DNA from: Flavobacteriaceae bacterium 3519-10
GTDB lineage: Bacteria; Bacteroidota; Bacteroidia; Flavobacteriales; Weeksellaceae
Assembly (NCBI GenBank): GCA_000023725.1
Contig: CP001673.1
Location: 320,342 to 384,341, forward strand
Length of the DNA: 64,000 bases
Direction: 5' to 3'
Each line of letters opens with the position of its first letter. Within the stretch, counting starts at the first letter, position 1. The notes beneath the pieces were generated by a model. The model searched no databases. It was given only the letters and a program-made list of their open reading frames with translations, and had not been told where the DNA came from. Both the position numbers and the translations under genes were made by a program. Positions 37,067 through 45,670 of this stretch are shown in pieces.

Positions 37067-37074
37067 TATTTTTG
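37067..37074 (+). promoter_or_regulatory. Promoter -7 element (TATTTTTG)
   Basis: TATTTTTG fits TAnnTTTG, about 39 bases before the ATG at 37113. A TTG at 37052 is too close to be the -33 box. Only the -7 match supports this call. Confidence 0.4.
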
Positions 37075-37112
37075 CGCATACTAACTGCCTCGCACAGGTA
37101 CACACAAATTAG

Positions 37113-37754
37113 ATGAAGAAATATTTAACGCTGCTCACCATTTTCGTTCTGATCACAGCCAGCTCCCAAAATTTTAAGTACGGCCTTACCGGAAACTTCC
37201 ACCGCGGCTCTGTAGCCGGCGTACACGACTATTCGATCGGAAAATATGGCGGCGGCTTGGGCCTCTTTGCACAGTGGTCACTGGTTGAAAATGATGTATT
37301 TGATTCTGCTTGGCTTTATATTACGCCGCAGATCGAGTACAATATGCAGGGCGAACATGCTGAAGCAGACCGCGATCTGTTCGGCCTTCAGAAATATCAT
37401 TATGATTATATCGCGATGCAGGTTTATCTCAAGTGGTTTTTCCATCAGGGCAATATGAAACGCGACGTCTTCCTTTTCGCAGGTCCGCGGGTCGAGTATA
37501 TGGTAAGACAGGATACCGAGGTTGATCCGGCTTATAACGAAGCTTATTACCAGTATAACCTTGATGATGAGGTCGAAAAATTCGGCTACGGCGTGTCGAT
37601 GGGCATCGGTCTTAAGGTTTCGCAGCACCTTGAAGGCTTTCTGCGGTTCGATCGCGGCTTCAGCAAGGTGTACACCAATAATGTGAACAACAATACTTAC
37701 AACCGGATGATCGCCGTAGGTCTTAATTACTATTTTGATGAAAACTGGTGGTAA
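37113..37754 (+). CDS. Outer-membrane beta-barrel protein
   Basis: A 213-residue secreted protein. The signal peptide is about residues 1-19 (KKYLTLLTIFVLITASSQ). The rest alternates hydrophobic and polar residues with many Gly and aromatic residues (FKYGLTGNFHRGS, GGGLGLFAQWSL, WLYITPQIEYNMQG, VFLFAGPRVEYMV) and ends in a strand with terminal aromatics (IAVGLNYYFDENWW). This is the pattern of small outer-membrane beta-barrels. Its place just before the second export lipoprotein gene suggests a part in surface assembly, but that is only context. Confidence 0.78.
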   Translation: MKKYLTLLTIFVLITASSQNFKYGLTGNFHRGSVAGVHDYSIGKYGGGLGLFAQWSLVENDVFDSAWLYITPQIEYNMQGEHAEADRDLFGLQKYHYDYIAMQVYLKWFFHQGNMKRDVFLFAGPRVEYMVRQDTEVDPAYNEAYYQYNLDDEVEKFGYGVSMGIGLKVSQHLEGFLRFDRGFSKVYTNNVNNNTYNRMIAVGLNYYFDENWW

Positions 37755-37785
37755 ATGCCTGAGTCTGCGCGTGTAAATTATTTTC

Positions 37786-37793
37786 TACCTTTG
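37786..37793 (+). promoter_or_regulatory. Promoter -7 element (TACCTTTG) of the second export operon
   Basis: TACCTTTG lies 17 bases before the ATG at 37811. The same octamer at nearly the same distance precedes the paralogous gene at 7847, which supports a shared promoter design. Confidence 0.5.
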
Positions 37794-37810
37794 GAATTCA
37801 AAAATTATTA

Positions 37811-38605
37811 ATGAAAATCTACTTTCCGGTATTTATTATATTCACTGTACTGCTGTTATCTGCGTGTAAGCCCAAGAAAAATATTGTTTACCTATCGAAC
37901 AACAATTTTGAGCAGGAAATATCGCAGGCGCGCTATTCCGGCCTGCATATCCAGGAAGGCGACAAACTTCAGATTCAGGTGTCTTCATTTGATGAGCTCG
38001 CGGTGCGCCCGTTCAACCGAAGTTCAATGAGTACGACTGCAAGTGCGGCGGACGGAACTTCAGCTTCAGGATCAGCGGGCGGCAGTGAATATGTCGTAAG
38101 TTCAGATGGACAGATCATCTTCCCGGTTCTGGGTGTGGTCTACTGCAAAGGCATGACCAAGCAGCAGCTTAAAGACGATCTTGAAAACCGTCTGAAACGA
38201 TATCTTACAGACCCGATGGTGACGGTGACCCTCACGAACTTCAGTATTTTTGTGTTAGGTGAAGTGAACGGCCCCGGCCTTAAAACAAGTCCGACCGAAA
38301 AACTCAATATCTTCCAGGCCATCGCGCTGGCCGGCGATTTAAGCTACGACGCGAACCGTACAAATGTGAAAGTGATCCGCACCTCAGAAACAACCGGCAA
38401 GGATGAGGTAATTCAGCTCGACCTTTCGGAAGCCTCGGTCGTGAATTCCCCTTACTATTATCTGCAGCAAAACGACATTCTCTATGTAGAACCCGACCGC
38501 AACAAGCAGGTATCGGTGAACAATGATTCTGCAGCCGACAGGTGGATCCGTTACGGCGGGGTAGCGCTGGGCCTTGTAACACTCATCATCACGCTAACCC
38601 GATAA
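37811..38605 (+). CDS. Polysaccharide export outer-membrane lipoprotein (Wza-type), second copy
   Basis: A 264-residue lipoprotein with lipobox VLLLSAC near residue 19. It has the export domain (IQEGDKLQIQVSSFDELAVRPFNRSSM ... GQIIFPVLGVVYCKGMT), an SLBB-like domain (IFVLGEVNGPGLKTSPTEKLNIFQAIALAGDL) and a C-terminal membrane helix (YGGVALGLVTLIITL). It matches the protein at 7847 along its whole length, so the two are paralogs. It should form the outer-membrane exit for a polymer made with the kinase encoded next, or with the ABC transporter at 41128 and 43524. Confidence 0.88.
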   Translation: MKIYFPVFIIFTVLLLSACKPKKNIVYLSNNNFEQEISQARYSGLHIQEGDKLQIQVSSFDELAVRPFNRSSMSTTASAADGTSASGSAGGSEYVVSSDGQIIFPVLGVVYCKGMTKQQLKDDLENRLKRYLTDPMVTVTLTNFSIFVLGEVNGPGLKTSPTEKLNIFQAIALAGDLSYDANRTNVKVIRTSETTGKDEVIQLDLSEASVVNSPYYYLQQNDILYVEPDRNKQVSVNNDSAADRWIRYGGVALGLVTLIITLTR

Positions 38606-38613
38606 TTGCGCAT

Positions 38614-40935
38614 ATGGAACTCCTTGAAAATGCGGCACCGGTACAGCGGGCGAAACCTCTCAATATTAAAAAAGAAATCGCAAAATACCTGCGGAAATGG
38701 CCGTGGTTCCTGCTCAGCATCGCGATTTTCTATACGGCAGCTAAAATTTATCTGCGCTATGCAGAACCCCTGTATTATTCGAAAACGTCACTTAAACTTC
38801 AGGAATCCAAAGGCAAAAGCACTGCGCTGAGTGACCTTAAGAATCTGGGCATGGGCGTGAGCGGCGACAACGAACTGCAGGGTGAAACCACGGTAATTGT
38901 TTCAAAACCGATTCTAGCGGCAGTCACTAAAAATCTTAATCTTGCCGTGAGTTTTTATAGCATTGGAAAGATCAAGGAGGTCGAACTCTACCGCGATTCA
39001 CCGGTGACCGGAAAGATCATCAGCCTTAACGAGCCCGACAGTTTCGGAGCGCTTGAAAAAACGATGACGCCGGTGGGACAGAATTCATACAAACTTTCGG
39101 GAATAAGCAGCGTGTTCCGATTCGGTACTCCGGCAAAACTGTCTTTCGGTACCGTGCAGATCGACGCAAAACCCGGCGCCACTTTATCGGCACCACTCAA
39201 AGTTGTATTTAGAAATCCAACCCATGTTGCGGGTGCGCTTGAAGGACGCATCAACGTCTCGCTGCCCGAGAATAAAGGGCTGCTGATGGAGCTTGCGCTG
39301 GTTGGCCCGGTTCCGAAGAAATCCGAAGATATTCTCAATGAAGTGTCGCGGCAGTATATCATCGACGGCATTAATGATAAGAACGAAGAGGCGCAGAACA
39401 GTCAGGATTTCATCAATGAAAGACTCGAAATCATTACTGAAGACCTGTCGGGCATTGAAGGCCAGAAAGAAAGCTTCAAACGCAGCAACCAGATCGTGGA
39501 TCTCGAATCTCAGGCGAGCATGGCCTTAAGCAAAGCCGATGAAAACACGAAGCAGGTGGTGACTAACTCGATGCAGCTTGACCTTGTGAATTCAGTGTTA
39601 TCCGCGGCAGGCACCGGTGATCAGCTGCTGCCGTCCGGACTTGGCTTAAACTCAACCGCTGAAACCACCATTTCGGAATACAACAGCCTGATTCTTACCC
39701 GAAACCGCGTACTCAAGCAGGCGACACCCGAAAACCCGACCGTCATTGAGATTAACAAGCAGTTAGCAGCACTTAAAAATTTAATCCGCAAAAACCTGAC
39801 AGAAACCCGGGAAACTTTGCAGTTGCAGATCGGTCAGGCAAACGCAGAACTCAATGTTGCCAAAGGCAATATCAGTAAATACCCAACACAGGAAAAAATG
39901 TTCCGCAGCATCGACAGGCAGCAGACTTTGAAGGAACAGCTGTATCTCTACTTATTGCAGAAACGCGAAGAAAACGCAATCACGCTGGCGGTTACTGCGC
40001 CCAAAGCCAAGATCGTAAACCCTGCGTTTACAACAGGCATCGTTGAACCCAAATATACCCAGATCCTGTATGGCTCGGTTGCGGTAGGTTTTCTGCTGCC
40101 GCTGTTGCTGTTTGTGGGTTTAAATGTGCTGGATACCAAAGTTCATACGAAGGAACATATTCTGGCTCATGCGCCAGACGCAGCGGTAATCGCCGAAATT
40201 CCGCTGAATCCGGCCGAGAACGCGATGGTGCATCCAAACGATTTTTCGGTATTCGCCGAGTCGTTCCGCATTTTAGGTTCAAATCTAAAATTTCTGCTGC
40301 GTGCTGGGGAGACTACAGGTGGTGGGGTAGTTCTGGTCACTTCCTCAATTAAAGGCGAAGGAAAGACAACGGTCTCGGTAAACACCGCGCTCACTTTGGC
40401 GGGTAAGAAACGCGTCATCCTTGTAGGTGCGGACATCCGTAACCCGCAGCTGCACCGTTTTGTTGATGGCAAAAATGTTGGACTGACCGATTACCTCGTT
40501 TCGGAAGAAACCTCGGCCACGTCATATATACGTTCATCAGGTCTGAGCCCAAATCTCGATGTGCTGTTCAGCGGACAGATTGCACCGAACCCCAATGACC
40601 TGCTCGATATGCAGAAATTCAATGACCTGATTACGACGCTCAAAGCACAGTACGATTATGTAGTCCTCGATTCAGCGCCGGTCATGCTGGTCAGCGATAC
40701 GCTGCACCTTGTAGAGAATGCCGATGTGGTGCTCTATATCGTAAAATCCGGGTTCACCGAAAAAGACATGGTGAATTTCGCCACGGGCTTTCGCCAGGAA
40801 AACCAGATTAAAAACATGGCCTTTGTGCTTAACAGTGTAAAACCTGAAAACACCCGGTATGGAGATAAATACGGCTACGGATATTATTCATATACAACCG
40901 ATGAAAAACCGAAATGGTGGAAAAGGTTTGTGTAG
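38614..40935 (+). CDS. Polysaccharide co-polymerase / BY-kinase (Wzc-type), second copy
   Basis: A 773-residue paralog of the protein at 8651. The ATG at 38614, 8 bases after the previous stop, is preferred to one at 38542 inside the upstream gene. It has a first helix near 28-46 (PWFLLSIAIFYTAAKIYL), a periplasmic region with coiled coil, a second helix near 475-495 (ILYGSVAVGFLLPLLLFVGL) and a kinase domain with Walker A near 577-586 (SIKGEGKTT), Walker A' (VILVGAD) and Walker B around Asp686 (YVVLDSAPVM). The tyrosine tail is KYGYGYYSYT. The next gene along the strand is an ABC permease. Confidence 0.9.
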   Translation: MELLENAAPVQRAKPLNIKKEIAKYLRKWPWFLLSIAIFYTAAKIYLRYAEPLYYSKTSLKLQESKGKSTALSDLKNLGMGVSGDNELQGETTVIVSKPILAAVTKNLNLAVSFYSIGKIKEVELYRDSPVTGKIISLNEPDSFGALEKTMTPVGQNSYKLSGISSVFRFGTPAKLSFGTVQIDAKPGATLSAPLKVVFRNPTHVAGALEGRINVSLPENKGLLMELALVGPVPKKSEDILNEVSRQYIIDGINDKNEEAQNSQDFINERLEIITEDLSGIEGQKESFKRSNQIVDLESQASMALSKADENTKQVVTNSMQLDLVNSVLSAAGTGDQLLPSGLGLNSTAETTISEYNSLILTRNRVLKQATPENPTVIEINKQLAALKNLIRKNLTETRETLQLQIGQANAELNVAKGNISKYPTQEKMFRSIDRQQTLKEQLYLYLLQKREENAITLAVTAPKAKIVNPAFTTGIVEPKYTQILYGSVAVGFLLPLLLFVGLNVLDTKVHTKEHILAHAPDAAVIAEIPLNPAENAMVHPNDFSVFAESFRILGSNLKFLLRAGETTGGGVVLVTSSIKGEGKTTVSVNTALTLAGKKRVILVGADIRNPQLHRFVDGKNVGLTDYLVSEETSATSYIRSSGLSPNLDVLFSGQIAPNPNDLLDMQKFNDLITTLKAQYDYVVLDSAPVMLVSDTLHLVENADVVLYIVKSGFTEKDMVNFATGFRQENQIKNMAFVLNSVKPENTRYGDKYGYGYYSYTTDEKPKWWKRFV

Positions 40936-41040
40936 AGAAGGCAGGATTTTACAGGTGAACGGGTGAATCATGAATAGTAACAGTTGTCTCCTTGAATCTT
41001 TGAGCCCTTAAACCTTTGGAAATGATGAGAACAATCACCA

Positions 41041-41125
41041 TCCAACGTCCATCTTCCATCTTCCATCCTCCATCACCCGTCTTCCATCACCCATCACCCC
41101 ACACCCCTCACCCATCCCTAAACAT
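41041..41125 (+). repeat. CATCACCC/CATCTTC low-complexity tract
   Basis: Irregular tandem copies of a 6-8 base unit (CCATCACC, CCATCTTC, CCATCCTC) lie between the second kinase gene and wzm. The complementary form (GATGGGTGATGG) lies just after wzm at 41977-42020, so the two tracts are inverted copies flanking one gene. Confidence 0.75.
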
Positions 41126-41127
41126 CA

Positions 41128-41976
41128 ATGAACAAAGAAAGCCACCCCACCTACTACATCCACTCCAAACAGTCCGTTTTCTCGCTGAACCTAAAAGAAG
41201 TCTGGGATTACCGGGACCTCTTGCTGATGCTGGTAAAACGTGACTTCATTACCTTCTACAAACAGACCATCCTCGGGCCGCTGTGGTTCATCGTGCAGCC
41301 TTTGCTCACGACCGCCATTTATGTCGTGCTGTTCGGCAATATCGCCAAACTCTCGACCGACGGTATGCCCCAGATCCTGTTTTACCTATCCGGGATTACG
41401 GTGTGGAACTACTTTTCCGAAAGTTTAACCAAGACATCGACAGTGTTCACCGCAAATGCCGGCATGTTCGGCAAAGTTTATTTTCCGCGCCTGATTATGC
41501 CGCTGTCGATCGTGGCTTCATCACTGATGAAGTTTGCGGTGCAGTTTGCGATATTTATCGTTTTCCTGCTGTATTACGTGATCTTCACCGATGCGGTGCA
41601 GCCCAACGCCTGGATGCTGCTGACGCCAGTGCTGATCCTGCTGATGGCGATGTTCGCACTTGGCATGGGGATGATCTTTTCTTCGCTGACCACCAAATAT
41701 AAAGACTTAAGTTTCCTGCTATCGTTCGGCATCCAGCTGTTTATGTACATTACGCCGGTGGTTTATCCGGTTTCGGCGCTGCCCGAAAAATACCGGTTCC
41801 TGCTTTATTTCAATCCGCTATCACCGATCTTTGAATGTTTCCGCTACGCGTTTCTGGGTTCGGGCAGTTTCGACCTGTTCAATCTTTTATGGAGTGCACT
41901 GTTTATTGTGATCATCCTCGTCGCCGGAACGGTGATCTTTAATAAGGTCGAGAAGAGTTTTATGGATACGGTGTGA
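41128..41976 (+). CDS. wzm: ABC-2 type polysaccharide transporter permease (Wzm)
   Basis: A 282-residue inner-membrane permease with six helices. The amphipathic start (FSLNLKEVWDYRDLLLMLVKRDFITFYKQTILGPLWFIVQPLLTTAIYVVLFG) is the Wzm/KpsM pattern, followed by LSGITVWNYFSESL and the C-terminal TPVVYPVSALPEKYRFLLYFNPLSPIFECFRYAFLG. With an ATP-binding partner it exports whole lipid-linked polymers. The likely partner is encoded 1.5 kb downstream at 43524; usually the two genes are adjacent. It is flanked on both sides by inverted low-complexity tracts. Confidence 0.88.
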   Translation: MNKESHPTYYIHSKQSVFSLNLKEVWDYRDLLLMLVKRDFITFYKQTILGPLWFIVQPLLTTAIYVVLFGNIAKLSTDGMPQILFYLSGITVWNYFSESLTKTSTVFTANAGMFGKVYFPRLIMPLSIVASSLMKFAVQFAIFIVFLLYYVIFTDAVQPNAWMLLTPVLILLMAMFALGMGMIFSSLTTKYKDLSFLLSFGIQLFMYITPVVYPVSALPEKYRFLLYFNPLSPIFECFRYAFLGSGSFDLFNLLWSALFIVIILVAGTVIFNKVEKSFMDTV

Positions 41977-42315
41977 TGATGGGTGATGGGTGATGGATGA
42001 TGGATGATGGGCGATGGGCAATGGATGCTTTTGCTTTGCAAAAGAGGTCCTTTCGCTACGCTCAAGATGACAAGGCTAAGGGTGATGGGTGATGTTGGGC
42101 GTCCTTGCGAGGCGGAGGCACGACGCCGAAGCAATCCCAAAATTCAAATGCGAGATTTCGTCGTTATTCGGCTGCACTGCATTCCCCCGCAAGGATGGAG
42201 TGTGCCTTCATCATTACAGTTCAAATTCCGGGGAATGCATAATTAGGATTTTAAGCGGATAATATTTAACTTTACGTTTCATCAATGCCCGTATCACTAC
42301 ATCAAATTTATCAAC
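41977..42315. other. Intergenic region with dispersed repeats after wzm
   Basis: 41977-42020 is a GATGGGTGATGG tract. It is followed by GTCCTTTCGCTACGCTCAAG (about 42047-42066), and then TTGCGAGGCGGAGG...CGAAGCAATC (about 42103-42137). The last two resemble small palindromic repeats that I recall as common across many bacterial genomes. There is no gene. The right end, with TAACTTTA near 42270, may hold the HTH gene's promoter, but the match is poor. Confidence 0.55.
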
Positions 42316-42726
42316 ATGGAACAGAAAATTCATCAGGGACGCAACGTTAAACGTTTCCGGGAAATGCTTGGAATTAAGCAGGAAGCGTTGGCTTTTGATC
42401 TGGGCGAAGACTGGAACCAAAAGAAAATTTCATTGCTGGAGCAAAAGGAGGTGGTTGAAGATCCGTTGCTGAGGAAAATAGCCGATGTTCTGAAAATACC
42501 GGTGGAGGCTTTTCAGAATTTTGATGAGGAACAGGCGGTGAATATTATCGCGAATACCTTTCATGAGGGGGCGATAGCAAATAATTCCGGCTACATCCAC
42601 TGTACTTTTAATCCGCTAGATAAACTCGTTCAACTTCATGAGGAAAAAATTATCCTTTATGAAAGAATGCTGAAGGAGAAGGATGAGATGATGACCCGGC
42701 TGGAAAAGGTGATTCAAAACAAATGA
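42316..42726 (+). CDS. XRE-family HTH transcriptional regulator
   Basis: A 136-residue protein. Residues 9-65 form a helix-turn-helix of the Cro/C1 type (NVKRFREMLGIKQEALAFDLGEDWNQKKISLLEQKEVV, then LLRKIADVLKIPVEAFQNF). The C-terminal half ends in a likely coiled coil (LVQLHEEKIILYERMLKEKDEMMTRLEKVI), which would allow dimer formation. It lies between wzm and wzt and may control part of the locus, though its targets cannot be seen. Such genes are also common cargo of small mobile elements. Confidence 0.82.
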   Translation: MEQKIHQGRNVKRFREMLGIKQEALAFDLGEDWNQKKISLLEQKEVVEDPLLRKIADVLKIPVEAFQNFDEEQAVNIIANTFHEGAIANNSGYIHCTFNPLDKLVQLHEEKIILYERMLKEKDEMMTRLEKVIQNK

Positions 42727-43016
42727 AATTTTATCAACGTAAGGGGAAAGCTTCGCATTGAATAGCTTCTACCATAGTTACAGATTACCTGATAAATACT
42801 CTTATAACATTATCCATAAAGGATAATACCCGATAAACCATACGCTACATTTTTCGAAGGTCGGTATTATAAATCTGCGTGTCCTTACATGACCTACATA
42901 AATTTGCTGAAAGGCCCGAGTAGTTCTAATAAAACCTTAATTTTGTGCGTTTTAACGCTGTTCAATTAAATAAAGACAGGTGGTTTAAATACCAGTATTC
43001 CATTAAAAAAAATTAT
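42727..43016. other. Intergenic region with probable wzt promoter
   Basis: No gene is seen. TAATTTTG at 42938-42945 fits the TAnnTTTG box, about 72 bases before the truncated wzt start at 43017. No well-placed TTG is present upstream of it. Confidence 0.45.
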
Positions 43017-43091
43017 GAACACCAATATCGCGATACGCGCAGAAAACATCTCCAAACAGTACCGCCTTGGCGAGGGTAGATTGTTTTGCTG
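43017..43091 (+). pseudogene. Truncated 5' copy of wzt
   Basis: The ATG at 43017 opens MNTNIAIRAENISKQYRLGEG, which matches the start of the intact wzt at 43524 (MNCNIAIKAVDISKQYRLGEV). The DNA differs at many silent positions, so it is a diverged allele. Similarity ends after about 21 codons, and a stop follows at 43090 after four unrelated codons. The hairpin element begins about 16 bases further on. The arrangement is the same as at recX. Confidence 0.75.
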
Positions 43092-43106
43092 ATTAATATG
43101 TATATG

Positions 43107-43380
43107 ACTTAGGAGATTTTCACGTTAAGAAAAATTAAAGTTTCTTGCGAAATAAATCTTCTAACTTTTCTCGTCATAAAAATCCCCATTGTTTGAGTGG
43201 CGGCAATAAATCGAATTAAAGAAAATCCCTTAATTATCCGCCCGAGTTTTGGGGATTATCTTAGAAGAAATATTAATTTTTTAGTAAAAAGTTCGAAGTC
43301 TTGATCTTTTCTTACTTTTACTCATTATTGTTTATTTTTAATTGGAATTCGTGATATGCTTCGCAGTTGCATCAAGGCAA
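43107..43380 (+). repeat. recX/wzt-associated hairpin element, copy 3
   Basis: The left block ACTTAGGAGATTTTCACGT begins at 43107, followed by AAGAAAAATTAAAGTTTCTT. The hairpin's outer stem is 43181-43188 with 43250-43257, the internal loop is conserved (TTGTTTGAGT / CGAGTTT), and the inner stem is GGCGG (43199-43203) with CCGCC (43238-43242). The right block (TTTTTTAGTAAAAAGTTCGA) ends in ATCAAGGCAA at 43380. It lies 43 kb from the recX copies and next to an unrelated gene. Confidence 0.75.
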
Positions 43381-43523
43381 AAGTAAATTACAAAAGTGAA
43401 CAGTAATATTACAATAAAGCCTTAGCCATCCTAAAAAAACACCAATAATTACTTAAATTTGAGCCTTTAAAGGACAACCTTGTCTGAAACACAAATGAAG
43501 AATGAAAATTTAACGCTGATGAT

Positions 43524-44753
43524 ATGAACTGCAACATTGCGATAAAGGCGGTAGACATCTCCAAACAATACCGCCTCGGCGAGGTCGGCACCGGCACCAT
43601 CACTCACGATCTTAACCGGGCTTGGGCGCGCCTCCGCGGCAAAGAAGACCCTTTTCTCAAAATCGGCGAAAGCAACGACCGCGCTACCAAAGGCGAAAGC
43701 GACTATGTCTGGTCATTAAAAGACATCAATTTCGAAATTGAGAAAGGCGATGCCGTAGGCATTATCGGGCGCAATGGGGCCGGGAAATCTACCCTCTTAA
43801 AATTGCTAAGCCGCGTGACCAAACCTACGACCGGACATTTTGAAGTACAGGGCAGGATTGCTTCATTACTCGAAGTGGGAACGGGCTTCAATCCCGAAAT
43901 GACGGGTCGCGAGAATATATTTCTGAACGGCGCTATTTTAGGTATGCGCCGCCACGAGATCAAAAGAAAATTTGATGAAATCGTAGATTTTGCGGGTGTG
44001 GAGCGGTACATTGACACACCGGTCAAACGCTACTCTTCGGGAATGTATGTAAGGCTGGCCTTTGCGGTGGCCGCGCATCTTGAATCGGAGATCCTGATCG
44101 TTGATGAGGTGCTGGCTGTGGGCGACGCCGAGTTCCAGAAAAAATGTCTGGGCAAGATGGGCGATGTGAGTAAGGGCGAGGGCAGGACGGTGCTGTTTGT
44201 GAGCCATAATATGGCGGCGGTAAAAAATCTATGTAATCATGGAATTTTATTAGAGAATGGCAATATTGATTGTATTGGAAATATAGACAAAGTTGTGAAC
44301 AATTATCTTTATCTAAGTAAAAACGATGCAAAATCAAACTTTTATGCGAAAGATAATCAAGTTTTAAAATCGGTAGAAATTATAACTGATTTTGCCAATA
44401 TAAAAATAGGAGAATCGCTAAGAATTAAATTTGATTTAAACTGTATTTCCCCTACCACACAAATTCATTTAGGAATTCATGATCTTGAAAACCTAAAAAT
44501 ATCACACTTAACGACTGAATATTTTGCAGATTTAAAACTTAGGCAGAACTCCATAACATGTGTTTTACCTAAATTAAATCTTACAGAAGGAGACTATTAT
44601 ATAAACGTCTTAATTAAGGACAAATCGGTTAATGAAAGATACGAAAATTGTTTACAATTTCATGTCTCATCTGGTTCATATTACGTTGATAAAATACCGG
44701 TTGTAAGGCAATATTCTAGTATTTTAATGGATCATTTTTGGTGCGACAAATAA
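43524..44753 (+). CDS. wzt: ABC transporter ATP-binding protein (Wzt) with C-terminal polymer-recognition domain
   Basis: A 409-residue ATPase. Walker A is at 82-90 (GRNGAGKST), the signature near 170 (YSSGMYVRLAFAVAAHL), Walker B near 191-202 (ILIVDEVLAVGD) and the switch His in VSHNMAAV. Residues from about 250 to 409 form a Wzt-type C-terminal beta-sandwich domain, which in known systems recognises the polymer end. Base use changes sharply near 44220, just after the switch His: the ATPase part is GC-rich and the C-terminal part is AT-rich like the following genes. This points to a recombination joint that kept the ATPase and swapped the recognition domain. Confidence 0.88.
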   Translation: MNCNIAIKAVDISKQYRLGEVGTGTITHDLNRAWARLRGKEDPFLKIGESNDRATKGESDYVWSLKDINFEIEKGDAVGIIGRNGAGKSTLLKLLSRVTKPTTGHFEVQGRIASLLEVGTGFNPEMTGRENIFLNGAILGMRRHEIKRKFDEIVDFAGVERYIDTPVKRYSSGMYVRLAFAVAAHLESEILIVDEVLAVGDAEFQKKCLGKMGDVSKGEGRTVLFVSHNMAAVKNLCNHGILLENGNIDCIGNIDKVVNNYLYLSKNDAKSNFYAKDNQVLKSVEIITDFANIKIGESLRIKFDLNCISPTTQIHLGIHDLENLKISHLTTEYFADLKLRQNSITCVLPKLNLTEGDYYINVLIKDKSVNERYENCLQFHVSSGSYYVDKIPVVRQYSSILMDHFWCDK

Positions 44754-44824
44754 AAAATTCCAGGATTTTTTCAGCATTATCTTAACTTCCAGAATGTCCA
44801 AATAGTATTGGCATTTCCTAATTA

Positions 44825-45508
44825 ATGATTGAGGCGGTGAAAGATACGTGTAACATTTATATTATGAAAAACAGTGGAGTACGCACATTTTTAATTAAAA
44901 TTATAAGACTGAATTTAAAAACTTTGTTGATTAATTGGTTTACTAAGGGTAACAGAAAAAATAACTTAATAATTGTGAAATCAAAATTTACTTCTTTTAT
45001 TCATCATAATGCTGAAATTAATCTCAATAAAGGTAACTTAATTTTAAATGACACTATGCGAGTTAGCGAACCTTTTGTTGGTATGCTGGAAATGCAAAAT
45101 AATTCCACTATTAACGTTCAAGGGGAGTTTATTGTAAATTCAGGAATGCATATTATAGTACTTGACAACGCAAAACTTAATTTAGGAAGTGGTTACATTA
45201 ATCGCAATGTTAAAATAAGATGCAGTAATGAGATAACAATAGGGAAAAATGTCGCGATTTCTGAAAATGTAACTATTTGGGATTCCGATGGTCATGCAAT
45301 TATAGGACGAGAAAATGATATGACAAAACCAGTTTTTATAGGTAATCATGTTTGGATAGGGAATAACGTCACTATTTTGAAAGGTGTTCAGATTGGGGAT
45401 AATTCTGTAATTGCTGCTGGATCCGTTGTAATCAAAGATATTCCTGCAAATTGTTTAGCAGGAGGAACACCCGCAAAAATTTTAAAACAAGATATAAATT
45501 GGCAATAA
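44825..45508 (+). CDS. Hexapeptide-repeat O-acyltransferase (WbbJ-like)
   Basis: A 227-residue beta-helix protein. Repeats begin near residue 60, and the typical end is clear: [26 protein letters not shown] (catalytic-type Asp and His), then [37 protein letters not shown] and the closing AGGTPAKIL. It likely acetylates a sugar hydroxyl. A shorter start at 44864 ([14 protein letters not shown]) is equally possible. The DNA is AT-rich and matches the 3' part of wzt before it, so both may have arrived together. Confidence 0.83.
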   Translation: MIEAVKDTCNIYIMKNSGVRTFLIKIIRLNLKTLLINWFTKGNRKNNLIIVKSKFTSFIHHNAEINLNKGNLILNDTMRVSEPFVGMLEMQNNSTINVQGEFIVNSGMHIIVLDNAKLNLGSGYINRNVKIRCSNEITIGKNVAISENVTIWDSDGHAIIGRENDMTKPVFIGNHVWIGNNVTILKGVQIGDNSVIAAGSVVIKDIPANCLAGGTPAKILKQDINWQ

Positions 45509-45670
45509 AGGATTTGGCTTGTTTGATTGAATATTATTAAATGAAAGGAAAGAGAAATAATTTTGTGGAAAATATTGCTAATCTTGAAATCATTCCTTCT
45601 AAGGTAGGTTTTTTTCCAGCGGACGGTTGTTAGGAAAAACAATACAATTACTAATTTATACACAAGTAAA

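Noticed and set aside
37246-37628. Alternative frames on both strands in the beta-barrel gene
   Set aside because: They are shadows of a gene with a clear signal peptide and beta-barrel pattern.
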